Source: Bacillota bacterium (GTDB taxonomy: Bacteria; Bacillota; Clostridia; Lachnospirales; Lachnospiraceae). From it: 25,026 nucleotides of DNA. How positions within the stretch are numbered: position 1 is the stretch's first letter; every line of letters begins with the position of its first letter. The stretch spans positions 1 through 25,026 of the forward strand of contig JAEZKA010000093.1 in assembly GCA_023436225.1 (NCBI GenBank). Reading direction: 5' to 3'. Position numbers and translations under genes: made by a program. Of this stretch, positions 16,917 through 24,015 are shown in pieces. Under the pieces are notes generated by a model. The model did not search any database. It was given only the letters and a program-made list of their open reading frames with translations, and had not been told where the DNA came from.

Positions 16917-17140
16917 TCAACCTTATAATTCTGGATGAGCCTACGAATCATCTGGATACCAATTCTATCGAGACAATTGAGCAGGCACTGGAGAATTTCA
17001 AGGGAACCATCTTCTTTATCTCCCATGACCGTTACTTTATCAATAAAGTAGCAGAGAGAGTAATCGCTATTGAAAACCATCGTTTAAAAAGCTATGATGG
17101 GGGATATGATGCATATAAAGCAGCCAGGCAGAGTCGGTAA
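16917..17140 (+). pseudogene. C-terminal remnant of an ABC-F ATPase
   Basis: Only the last part of an ABC-F type (duplicated ATPase, ribosome-acting) protein is left. It starts abruptly at NLIILDEPTNHLD (Walker B with the ABC-F hallmark) and runs through FKGTIFFISHDRYFINKVAERVIAIE to YDGGYDAYKAARQ. The Walker A, signature and entire first half are missing, where an intact protein would have about 500 residues. The open frame runs upstream to 16799, but the residues before 16917 have no ABC similarity. The join coincides with a 9-bp inverted repeat. The coding end is intact, which suggests a fairly recent deletion or insertion. It is not expected to be functional. Confidence 0.82.
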
Positions 17141-17192
17141 GAGAATCCGGTTTCTGATTGGAGGTTATTAGATACGATCGGAGTTGACGATC

Positions 17193-17276
17193 ATGAATAA
17201 AGAACGTATTTATGATACAATAACTAAACGGAGCGTTGATTGCACTAATCCGGAATTAGCTATATTATTGCTGTGA
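17193..17276 (+). CDS. Possible 27-aa leader peptide
   Basis: An ATG frame of 27 residues ends in the TGA that overlaps the ribosome binding site of the next gene. CGGAG lies about 10 nt upstream of its start. It has no recognised motif; its end is hydrophobic (ELAILLL). It might couple translation to the regulator, or may be chance. Confidence 0.2.
   Translation: MNKERIYDTITKRSVDCTNPELAILLL
17236..17266 (+). promoter_or_regulatory. Candidate promoter and operator for the Xre-desulfoferrodoxin gene
   Basis: TTGATT (17236-17241) and TATATT (17261-17266) have a 19-nt spacer. An inverted repeat CTAAT-n5-ATTAG (17245-17259) fills the spacer, where an autoregulator could bind. Confidence 0.4.
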
Positions 17277-17286
17277 GGTGAAGGAA

Positions 17287-17871
17287 ATGGATACAGTTAA
17301 AACAGGGGCATTGATAACCTTTTTAAGAAAAGAAAGGAATATGACACAGAAGATGCTGGCCGAAAAGCTTCATGTCAGTGAACAGGCAGTTTCAAAATGG
17401 GAACGAGGCGTCGGTGCCCCGGACATCTCGTTGATCAGTACCTTAGCAAAGCATCTTGGCGTAAGTCCCAGAGAGATTCTTTCCGGAGAAATGACCTCAA
17501 ATGAGGAGGATTCAGGTAATATGAAACGTGTTAGATTTTATGTATGTCCGGAATGCGGAAATATAATAACAAGCACCGGTAAGCTGGAGTCAACCTGCTG
17601 TGGTAAAGTCCTGGAGGATCTGCCCGTAAATAAGGAGGAGCAGGAGCATACTCTAATGATAGAAGAGATGGACGGAGGCTACTATCTGAGTATAGCTCAT
17701 GAGATGAGTAAGGAGCATTATATCTCCTTTCTCGCCTATACCACCAGTGAAAAGCTGGTAATTAATAAACTATATCCGGAGCAGGATGCCGGATTGATCA
17801 TTTATAAGATGGGGCATGGGATTATTTATTACTATTGCACCCGGCATGGTCTATTTTCCCGCAGGATCTAA
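17287..17871 (+). CDS. Xre-family HTH protein fused to a desulfoferrodoxin-like domain
   Basis: A 194-aa protein. Residues 8-65 are an Xre/Cro HTH (MTQKMLAEKLHVSEQAVSKWERG). Residues 84-194 follow the desulfoferrodoxin (superoxide reductase) plan: CPEC (C87, C90) and CC (C104, C105) match the Fe(Cys)4 desulforedoxin centre; H121, H138, H144, C184 and H187 match the His4Cys ligands of the active iron site, in HEMSKEHY and YCTRHGLF. The residues equivalent to the catalytic Glu-Lys pair before the first His are Gln119-Glu120, so the superoxide reductase reaction may be altered. I infer a redox- or oxygen-responsive regulator using the iron centre as sensor. The start at 17287 has GAGGTG 6 nt upstream. 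A terminator follows; the gene stands alone. Confidence 0.85.
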   Translation: MDTVKTGALITFLRKERNMTQKMLAEKLHVSEQAVSKWERGVGAPDISLISTLAKHLGVSPREILSGEMTSNEEDSGNMKRVRFYVCPECGNIITSTGKLESTCCGKVLEDLPVNKEEQEHTLMIEEMDGGYYLSIAHEMSKEHYISFLAYTTSEKLVINKLYPEQDAGLIIYKMGHGIIYYYCTRHGLFSRRI

Positions 17872-17898
17872 GGAACAATATTAATCAAGGCTAGAGGT

Positions 17899-17970
17899 AA
17901 TAAAACCACCGATGGGTATGTTAAGCGAACAAGGATGGAGCGCTTGGCAGCCTGACTCGGTGGTTTTATT
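17899..17970 (+). terminator. Terminator with a large structured loop
   Basis: A perfect 14-bp stem (AATAAAACCACCGA at 17899-17912 with TCGGTGGTTTTATT at 17957-17970) encloses a 44-nt loop containing a second small stem (AAGCG/CGCTT). It is followed by TTTAATGG. It ends the Xre-desulfoferrodoxin transcript; the unusual loop could also be a small RNA. Confidence 0.75.
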
Positions 17971-17980
17971 TTTAATGGCA

Positions 17981-18009
17981 TTGTAATAGTTTGTTCTGGA
18001 TGTTAAAAT
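17981..18009 (+). promoter_or_regulatory. Candidate promoter for the MFS gene cassette
   Basis: TTGTAA (17981-17986) and TAAAAT (18004-18009) have an exact 17-nt spacer, 40 nt before the MFS start and right after the preceding terminator. Confidence 0.6.
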
Positions 18010-18049
18010 ATGGTTATGTGGATAAAGACTGATACCTAGGAGGAACAAT

Positions 18050-19081
18050 ATGAGAAGGAAAATAACTTTCATATCAGCATATGCAATTGCCCATTTTGTG
18101 GTTGATTTTGCTTGCGCGTTTCTGATGTTTCGTACACTGCGAGGAACGCAAGATTGGTATATCGGTCTGCTTATCTATAATTTCTGCGCCTTTGCATTAC
18201 AGATGCCCATCGGTCTTCTAGCTGACCGACTCAATCATAATGCAATATGTGCTGCCATGGGCTGCGGTCTGGTCGCTTTAGCCTTTCCGTTTGGGGCTAT
18301 GACGATCCCGGCTACGATTCTTGCTGGAGTTGGGAATGGTATGTTTCATGTCGGCGGAGGGATAGAGGTGTTGAATGCCGGTAAGGAGAAGCCGACGCTT
18401 CTCGGTATCTTCGTATCCCCAGGTGCTTTGGGGATTTATCTGGGAACCCTGCTTGGTAAGCAGAAGGGCCTTCCTGTAAATGTAGCGATCATCGGGCTCA
18501 TCGTCATGCTGCTGCTCATTCTAATTCTTCAATACATAGACTTTAAAAGCTTTCGCTCCAACAATACGTCCTTAATCCTACGGGGGTTACAAGCTCCTTG
18601 GGTCCTTGCTGCAGCCGGAAGTCTCCTACTGGTTGTCATTCTTCGCTCTTATATCGGAATGACTGCCGCCTTTCCCTGGAAAAGCAACGCACTATGGGCT
18701 GGGCTGTCAGTAGGAGCTGTGGTACTTGGTAAGGTGTTCGGAGGGGTAGTGGCAGTTTGGCTGGGGATTAAGAGAACAAGTATCTTTTCCCTCGGACTGG
18801 CAGCCGTGCTATTCCTATTCTCTGACATACCTATGATGGGCATTGCTGCAATGTTCTTCTTCAATATGACGATGCCTTTGACCTTATGGGGGTTAGCAAA
18901 GCTATTGTCAGGTTGTAAGGGCTTCGCATTTGGTGTTTTAACCTTTGGTCTGTTCTTAGGCTTTATTCCTTCCTATCTGGAGCTTACACCGTTATTCTCG
19001 ACCACCGTGGGCTTCTCTGTCGCCTCTGTTTTATCCTTGGTGGTATTGCTGTATGGGTTACGAAGGGTGGTGGACCTTTAG
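18050..19081 (+). CDS. MFS-like membrane transporter
   Basis: A 343-aa highly hydrophobic protein with about ten to eleven apparent spans, shorter than a typical 400-aa MFS protein. The loop QMPIGLLADRLNHNA (about residues 55-69) matches the MFS motif-A pattern (G-x-L-a-D-r). The rest is made of glycine- and alanine-rich helices. The substrate is unknown. AGGAGG lies 6 nt before the ATG. The next gene starts 2 nt after the stop, so the two are surely co-transcribed, and an SH3-like membrane protein follows. The cassette may handle an unknown substrate at the cell envelope (inference). Confidence 0.75.
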   Translation: MRRKITFISAYAIAHFVVDFACAFLMFRTLRGTQDWYIGLLIYNFCAFALQMPIGLLADRLNHNAICAAMGCGLVALAFPFGAMTIPATILAGVGNGMFHVGGGIEVLNAGKEKPTLLGIFVSPGALGIYLGTLLGKQKGLPVNVAIIGLIVMLLLILILQYIDFKSFRSNNTSLILRGLQAPWVLAAAGSLLLVVILRSYIGMTAAFPWKSNALWAGLSVGAVVLGKVFGGVVAVWLGIKRTSIFSLGLAAVLFLFSDIPMMGIAAMFFFNMTMPLTLWGLAKLLSGCKGFAFGVLTFGLFLGFIPSYLELTPLFSTTVGFSVASVLSLVVLLYGLRRVVDL

Positions 19082-19083
19082 AG

Positions 19084-19425
19084 ATGGAGCTCCTATATTC
19101 AATGGGTTTATCATTAATTCTTACCCTGGTGCTGGAATTGTGCTTTGGATACCTTTGTAGGATTCGGGATAAGAAGGATATCGTACTTCTTGTCTTGGTT
19201 AATATTATTACTAATCCACTAGTGGTTATGTCCTACTATATGATTGTTCACTATAGCCATATCAATCGGATTGCGGTTGTTATGGTTCTGGAGCTGATGG
19301 CTATCTTAACGGAGGGCTATTATTACAAAACCTATGGGAATGTCTTCCGACGCCCCATACTCTTTGCACTTTTTGCAAATGTATTTTCATATGGAATAGG
19401 CCAGCTATTGAATACATTGTTATAG
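19084..19425 (+). CDS. Small four-span membrane protein of unknown function
   Basis: A 113-aa hydrophobic protein with about four spans (at roughly residues 3-22, 32-54, 60-78 and 88-110), separated by short charged loops such as CRIRDKKD and YKTYGNVFRR. I recognise no domain. It follows the MFS gene with 2 nt between stop and start, and GGTGG in the end of that gene probably serves as the binding site. Tight linkage suggests that it works with the MFS protein. Confidence 0.75.
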   Translation: MELLYSMGLSLILTLVLELCFGYLCRIRDKKDIVLLVLVNIITNPLVVMSYYMIVHYSHINRIAVVMVLELMAILTEGYYYKTYGNVFRRPILFALFANVFSYGIGQLLNTLL

Positions 19426-19503
19426 AATAGGCTAAGAAATTAATGTAATATTTATGGTAGAAAAAGAACGAATAATACATATAAACAGAATGGAGGAACG
19501 ACG

Positions 19504-20286
19504 ATGAAGAGGCTTCAATTAAAAGGTCTTGGAATAATTATCTGTCTGGTAATGGCATTGTTGATGAGTAAACAGGTACAGGCTGATGTGATTTGGACAC
19601 CGAATGATGATTTCTTTGAGAAGCATTTCGACGAGTGCGAACAATTGCTGAGAAGCTATACAGCCAATGGTGAGGAGGGCTATGTCGAGATTAAGAAGGA
19701 CCCATTATCTAAGGAGACGGTAGAAAATGTAAGGAATGGGACAGAGTTCTATGTATCCTTCACCTATACCGATAAGAAGGGAAGAGAATGGGGTGTTGTA
19801 GAATACGATGACAGCACCGGCTGGATCTTAATGGAGGAGCTGTCAGTCATCTATGATAATATTTCCTTCATGGAGGAGCATAAGAATGAGATTCAATACT
19901 ATCGAGATGAATTTGATGATTATGTTCCGGAGGAAGAACCGGTACAATTCTATCAGTATCCGGGATCCGGAAAGTCAATCAGTGCAATGGATATAAAGGA
20001 GGATAAACCAGAGTTTATCCATGTGTATGAGGATGCAGAAGGACGTCTGTGGGGATACGTAGGTTATTACTTCGCAAATAGAGGCTGGATCTGCCTCAGC
20101 GATCCGACCAATGCCAATATACCCAGTAGCCAGGAGCAGTCGGAGGTCACTATCATTCCTCCGACCACAGAGCTACCGGATCCAGGCTCCTCGATCAGTA
20201 CGGAAGTAATTCTTATAGCAGCATTGGTAGTGGCTGTGGTGCTTGGTACAATAGTCATAATAAGATTTTTCTGGAAGAAAAAATAA
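19504..20286 (+). CDS. Extracytoplasmic SH3-like protein with C-terminal membrane anchor
   Basis: A 260-aa surface protein. The signal peptide covers residues 1-27 (hydrophobic core LGIIICLVMALLM, likely cut after VQA). Two similar units follow, with the pattern G-R-x-W-G-x-V-x-Y...G-W-I: GREWGVVEYDDSTGWI (93-108) and GRLWGYVGYYFANRGWI (180-196). They resemble bacterial SH3-like domains, which often bind cell wall. A proline- and threonine-rich stalk at about 205-232 leads to a single membrane span (234-256) and a basic tail FFWKKK. GGAGG lies 7 nt before the ATG. The gap from the preceding small membrane gene is 78 nt, so it likely belongs to the same unit. The ligand is unknown. Confidence 0.8.
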   Translation: MKRLQLKGLGIIICLVMALLMSKQVQADVIWTPNDDFFEKHFDECEQLLRSYTANGEEGYVEIKKDPLSKETVENVRNGTEFYVSFTYTDKKGREWGVVEYDDSTGWILMEELSVIYDNISFMEEHKNEIQYYRDEFDDYVPEEEPVQFYQYPGSGKSISAMDIKEDKPEFIHVYEDAEGRLWGYVGYYFANRGWICLSDPTNANIPSSQEQSEVTIIPPTTELPDPGSSISTEVILIAALVVAVVLGTIVIIRFFWKKK

Positions 20287-20356
20287 ATAAATGGATAGAA
20301 TTCACAGAACAGCTGTGCTATACTGCTATTATCAAATAAAAGGAGGTGGGCTTACT

Positions 20357-20488
20357 ATGAAAAGCTTAGTTTGTATTGGTAGAGAGGATATCGTTTATAT
20401 GGAGGGAATACTACTTGAATTACAAGAAAGGTGCAGAGGTATTACCAGCCCGCCTGCTGAAAGAGATTCAGGAATATGTCGAGGGTAG
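20357..20488 (+). CDS. Possible 43-aa overlapping leader ORF
   Basis: An ATG frame begins 10 nt after a near-perfect AGGAGGTG site and runs 43 codons. It overlaps the start of the next gene in a different frame. The protein (MKSLVCIGREDIVYMEGILL...) has no recognised motif. The strong binding site makes translation likely; it may couple to the downstream TTG start. Confidence 0.4.
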   Translation: MKSLVCIGREDIVYMEGILLELQERCRGITSPPAERDSGICRG

Positions 20489-20684
20489 CCTGGTATATAT
20501 TCCGAAACGCAGCAGTAAAGCAGGCTGGGGCTATGTCAGTGGTGCCCGTGAGGCAATTGACCAAAGAAACAAAAAAATCATGAGTTTGTTTGAACATGGG
20601 GAGACAATCGAAGCCCTGTCAGACCGGTTCCATCTTGGTGAAGATACGATCCGGAAGATCGTATATAGGAAAAAATCGATTTAA
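20415..20684 (+). CDS. CD3324-like small HTH protein with a TTG start
   Basis: An 89-aa protein resembling the CD3324 family. Its N-terminus (NYKKGAEVLPARLLKEIQEYVEG), the basic YIPKRSSKAGWG segment, and a C-terminal HTH (ETIEALSDRFHLGEDTIRKIVY, about 61-82) similar to Mor-type activators all match my memory of that family. The start is TTG at 20415: the family's sequence begins there, GGAGGG lies 8 nt upstream, and no ATG is in a suitable place. It is probably a DNA-binding regulator of unknown target. It is overlapped by a 43-codon ORF in another frame that carries the stronger binding site. Confidence 0.7.
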   Translation: MNYKKGAEVLPARLLKEIQEYVEGSLVYIPKRSSKAGWGYVSGAREAIDQRNKKIMSLFEHGETIEALSDRFHLGEDTIRKIVYRKKSI

Positions 20685-20763
20685 TTATTCTATTCCTATG
20701 CATTTAATATTAACTATGAGATAATACTAGTGACCGGTCAATTTCATATGAAAGGGGATGGTT

Positions 20764-20799
20764 ATGTTGATCAAAAGTATAGAGGTGTTTGAACTTTAA
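20764..20799 (+). CDS. Possible 11-aa micro-ORF
   Basis: An ATG with AAAGGGG 6-7 nt upstream opens 11 codons (MLIKSIEVFEL) and stops 8 nt before a strong terminator. It could be a leader peptide or a very small protein; chance is possible. Confidence 0.3.
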   Translation: MLIKSIEVFEL

Positions 20800-20807
20800 T
20801 ACCCTAG

Positions 20808-20841
20808 AAAAGAGGCGGTGAGCTTGCTCGCTGCCTCTTTT
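20808..20841 (+). terminator. Terminator after the micro-ORF
   Basis: Arms AAAAGAGGCGGTGAGC (20808-20823) and GCTCGCTGCCTCTTTT (20826-20841) pair over 16 positions with two G-T wobbles, and the right arm ends in TTTT. Confidence 0.85.
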
Positions 20842-21201
20842 GAATCATTATGGTAAACGCCTACAATGCGTGAATATCTGAGATATACCGATATCTTAAA
20901 CAAACCTTAAGTATTTTGCGATTGCTGAGGGGAGTATAGGAGTGTTAATATAGGAATATAGTAGAAATATAAGTTGAAGAAAATTATTTAATGAAGTCGT
21001 TATAAAGGAATGGTGATAATGGAAGAAAGCTGATATAATGAAGCTGTTTATTTCGAATACGGCACAGACTAATGTAACGGGAAGGCATGAAGTAAAACAC
21101 TTTAGCACTAACGAATACAGAAGGATGGTATACTTAGCCGGTGTGAAAATAAAAGAATTATGAAAGACAATATTAATAGGGAAAGGCGTAGGTAACAGAG
21201 T
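20842..21201. other. Intergenic stretch before uppP
   Basis: About 360 nt without a supported gene. A 41-codon ATG frame (21038-21163) has no good binding site. A short hairpin AGATAT/ATATCT lies near 20880. An extended -10 (TGG-TATACT, hexamer 21129-21134) may be the uppP promoter. Confidence 0.5.
21126..21134 (+). promoter_or_regulatory. Candidate extended -10 for uppP
   Basis: TGG followed by TATACT fits an extended -10 promoter that does not need a good -35. It lies 67 nt before the uppP ATG. Confidence 0.35.
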
Positions 21202-22023
21202 ATGTTAATCGAATTATTGAAAGTCATCATACTGGGTATCATCGAGGGGATTACCGAATGGCTGCCAATCAGCAGCACCGGTCATATGCTTTTAGCAGAG
21301 GAGTTTATTCATTTAAAGGTTACGGATGAATTCATGGAGATGTTCCGGGTGGTCATTCAGTTAGGAGCCATCTTAGCAGTTGTAATTTTGTATTTTAACA
21401 AATTGAATCCCTTTGCTCCGAGTAAATCCAAGGAAGAGAAGGCAGCAACCTGGGATATCTGGTTTAAGGTTGTGGTAGGATGTATTCCGGCAGGTATCAT
21501 AGGTGTATTATTTGATGACTGGTTTGACGCACATTTTTATAATTATCAGACAGTAGCGGTTACGTTGATTGTATATGGTATTCTGTTCATTATTGTGGAG
21601 AACCGTAATAAAGGCAGATCTGCAAAAATCACTAAATTCAGTGAGCTGACCTACACGACAGCGTTGCTCATCGGTATCATTCAGATTCTATCCATCATCC
21701 CGGGAACCTCCCGATCAGGATCAACCATTCTGGGAGCGATTCTGCTGGGGACCTCCCGTTATATTGCAGCGGAGTATTCCTTCTTCTTATCCATACCGAT
21801 TATGTTTGGAGCAAGCCTTATTAAAGTAGTTAAGTTTGGATTCGATTTTACAGGGACGGAGATCGCATTTCTTGCAATGGGTATGGTAGTAGCATTCCTT
21901 GTATCGGTATTGGCAATCCGTTTCCTTATTGGCTTTATTAAGAAAAATGATTTTAAAGCCTTCGGTTGGTACCGGATCGTTCTCGGTGTGGTAGTGCTTG
22001 CTTACTTTATTTTTCTGGGCTAG
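21202..22023 (+). CDS. uppP: Undecaprenyl-diphosphatase UppP/BacA
   Basis: A 273-aa membrane enzyme that dephosphorylates undecaprenyl diphosphate to recycle the lipid carrier for cell wall synthesis; extra copies give bacitracin resistance. The two signature regions are present: EGITEWLPISSTGH (15-28) and PGTSRSGST (167-175, with R171). The length and the remaining hydrophobic spans fit the BacA family. The ATG at 21202 gives the family's usual N-terminus; its ribosome binding site is weak. The gene is alone, ended by tandem hairpins. Confidence 0.95.
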   Translation: MLIELLKVIILGIIEGITEWLPISSTGHMLLAEEFIHLKVTDEFMEMFRVVIQLGAILAVVILYFNKLNPFAPSKSKEEKAATWDIWFKVVVGCIPAGIIGVLFDDWFDAHFYNYQTVAVTLIVYGILFIIVENRNKGRSAKITKFSELTYTTALLIGIIQILSIIPGTSRSGSTILGAILLGTSRYIAAEYSFFLSIPIMFGASLIKVVKFGFDFTGTEIAFLAMGMVVAFLVSVLAIRFLIGFIKKNDFKAFGWYRIVLGVVVLAYFIFLG

Positions 22024-22067
22024 TAAATATTACATAAAGTAAAACGACAGAGGGTACGCTCTTCGAA

Positions 22068-22125
22068 CCTTCATTTGTCATGAAGGAAATGTCACTCCGT
22101 GCGAAAGCACCAAGGAGTGACATTT
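22068..22125 (+). terminator. Tandem hairpins ending uppP
   Basis: A small hairpin CCTTCAT/ATGAAGG (22068-22086) is directly followed by a strong one: AAATGTCACTCC (22087-22098) with GGAGTGACATTT (22114-22125), loop containing GTGC-GAAA-GCAC, then TTG. The second is a good terminator. Confidence 0.88.
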
Positions 22126-22169
22126 TTGTACGATAAGAGATACGGTATCGAAGTTTTAATTTTAAGTGA

Positions 22170-22325
22170 TTACTTTTCTGATCTGCTTTTCTCGTGCTTA
22201 CCTTCATGAACTCCGATGACTTGGCCGTTGACGATACCAACATCAGCATTCTCCTTCGGTCTCATTTTACGCAGCTCTGCATTACTCTTCTCTCGGTCCT
22301 TTATTCTGTTTTTGTTATTATCCAT
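22170..22325 (-). CDS. Small hydrophilic protein of unknown function
   Basis: A 51-aa protein on the minus strand, read as MDNNKNRIKDREKSN at its N-terminus. AAAGGAG lies 7 nt before the ATG, the best evidence that it is real. It is very rich in Lys, Glu, Asn and Arg, with one short nonpolar stretch (VGIVNGQVIGVH) in the middle. There is no signal peptide or membrane span, and I recognise no family. A TATAAT hexamer lies upstream on the same strand (22397-22402), but no matching -35. Longer frames on the opposite strand over this region lack binding sites and look like shadows. Confidence 0.65.
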   Translation of the reverse strand: MDNNKNRIKDREKSNAELRKMRPKENADVGIVNGQVIGVHEGKHEKSRSEK

Positions 22326-22622
22326 GTGTTTTCTCCTTTCCATATCAAGCTTGTTGCTTTTTTCGCTGGATTATTATCTGCTTTCACGTTACGATATTAT
22401 AATACCCTTTTTCATTGGGATATTTTCTGATCATAGAATGAAATTATCGCTTATGATAAAATTTACAATCGTAAAGGATATATACATTTATAAGAAACTG
22501 GTTTATAATTGCACATAACTGCATATCAGACAGAAGATTTATATGTGTATGGTATGGAAAGAGATTGATTGATCTAATGATGTAAATGTACTTAAGTAAT
22601 GAGGGTAGAAGAGAGGATAACA

Positions 22623-23984
22623 ATGGCGCGTACTAGAGAGAGTAGCAATGGAATCACAGAAGGAGTGATATGGAAGCAAATATTGATTTTTTTCTTTCCG
22701 TTGCTTTTCGGAACATTTTTTCAACAGCTTTATAATACGGCAGATGCAATCGTAGTGGGCCGTTTCGCTGGAAAAGAGGCATTATCGGCGGTAGGAGGTA
22801 GCACCGGAACATTAATTAATGTCTTTGTTGGCTTTTTTGTGGGTGTTTCCACCGGTGCAACGGTCACGATATCCCAGTTTTATGGTGGTAGGAATAAGGA
22901 GGAGGTTAGCAAGGCTGTCCACACGGCAATTGCGATGGCGATCGTCGGAGGTGCTATTATCATGCTGCTTGGATTGGTTGGAGCGCCGACTGCCCTTCGC
23001 ATGATGGGAACCCCGGAGGAGATTATGCCATACTCCTTAACCTATATCAGAATATACTTTGCAGGTATGATTGCTAATCTAGTATACAATGTTGGCGCCG
23101 GTATCCTGCGAGCAATCGGTGATTCGAAAAGGCCATTGTATTTCTTAATCATTAGCTGTCTTATTAATATTGTCTTAGACCTTGTATTTGTAGTAGTATT
23201 TCACTGGGATGTAATGGGTGTTGCAGTAGCAACCGTAATCTCTCAGATCTGCAGTGCTGTCCTGGTATGCATAACCCTGATGCGCACGAAGGACTGTTAT
23301 CAGCTTCGCTGGAAGGAGCTGCGTTTTCATAAGGAAATGCTGAGAAGAATCTTTCAGATAGGGCTACCGGCTGGTTTTCAATCCCTAATGTACTCCTCCT
23401 CCAATGTAATTATTCAGGCAAATATGAACAGCTTCGGTACGAATACCATTGCAGCTTGGACTGCATTCGGCAAAATAGACGGAATATTTTGGATGATTAT
23501 GAGTTCCTTTGGAATATCCATCACTACCTTTGTAGGTCAGAATTATGGTGCGGGGAAATACGATCGTGTACGTAGGGGGACTAAGGTATGTCTTCGTATG
23601 GCATTAGTGGTAGCCATCGGCTTAAGTGCGATTTTATACGCCACAGGTTCCTATATATACTGGCTGTTTACAACGGATCCTATGGTAGTGGAGAAGGGAA
23701 TGGAGATGCTACGCATTATGGTTCCTACCTTCTGGACCTATGTGTTTATTGAGATTTACTCGGGTTCCTTACGTGGAATGGGAGATTCCTTCATTCCTAT
23801 GATACTGACCAGTTTGGGGGTCTGTGTACTGCGAGTCCTATGGTTGTTCACCATAGTACCTCTTCGACCGGAGATTAGTACGATAGTATATAGTTATCCT
23901 ATCACCTGGTCGGTGACCTCAGTTCTTTTTATCATTTATTATATATACTTTACGAAGAAGCAATTACCGGAAAGAATGGCATAG
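22623..23984 (+). CDS. MATE-family multidrug/cation exporter
   Basis: A 453-aa inner-membrane protein of about twelve spans, a sodium- or proton-driven exporter of the NorM/DinF superfamily. The N-terminal half begins with LFFPLLFGTFFQQLYNTADAIVVGRFAGKEALSAVGG-type sequence, a hallmark of bacterial MATE proteins, and the two halves show the family repeat (the second begins near LRRIFQIGLPAGFQSLMYSSSNVIIQ). The substrate cannot be inferred. The ATG at 22623 has GAGAGG 6 nt upstream; an in-frame ATG at 22599 has none. truA follows 31 nt after the stop and is probably in the same transcript. Confidence 0.93.
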   Translation: MARTRESSNGITEGVIWKQILIFFFPLLFGTFFQQLYNTADAIVVGRFAGKEALSAVGGSTGTLINVFVGFFVGVSTGATVTISQFYGGRNKEEVSKAVHTAIAMAIVGGAIIMLLGLVGAPTALRMMGTPEEIMPYSLTYIRIYFAGMIANLVYNVGAGILRAIGDSKRPLYFLIISCLINIVLDLVFVVVFHWDVMGVAVATVISQICSAVLVCITLMRTKDCYQLRWKELRFHKEMLRRIFQIGLPAGFQSLMYSSSNVIIQANMNSFGTNTIAAWTAFGKIDGIFWMIMSSFGISITTFVGQNYGAGKYDRVRRGTKVCLRMALVVAIGLSAILYATGSYIYWLFTTDPMVVEKGMEMLRIMVPTFWTYVFIEIYSGSLRGMGDSFIPMILTSLGVCVLRVLWLFTIVPLRPEISTIVYSYPITWSVTSVLFIIYYIYFTKKQLPERMA

Positions 23985-24015
23985 GCTTTTTCCTAATAAT
24001 AGAAAGGTGTATCCA

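Noticed and set aside
21038..21163. 41-codon ATG frame before uppP
   Set aside because: The upstream site is poor and a likely uppP promoter element lies inside it; not enough support for a gene.
22194..22518. Two overlapping + strand open frames of 78 and 100 codons
   Set aside because: They have no ribosome binding sites and lie opposite a small minus-strand gene with a strong one; the proteins read as low-complexity hydrophobic sequence.
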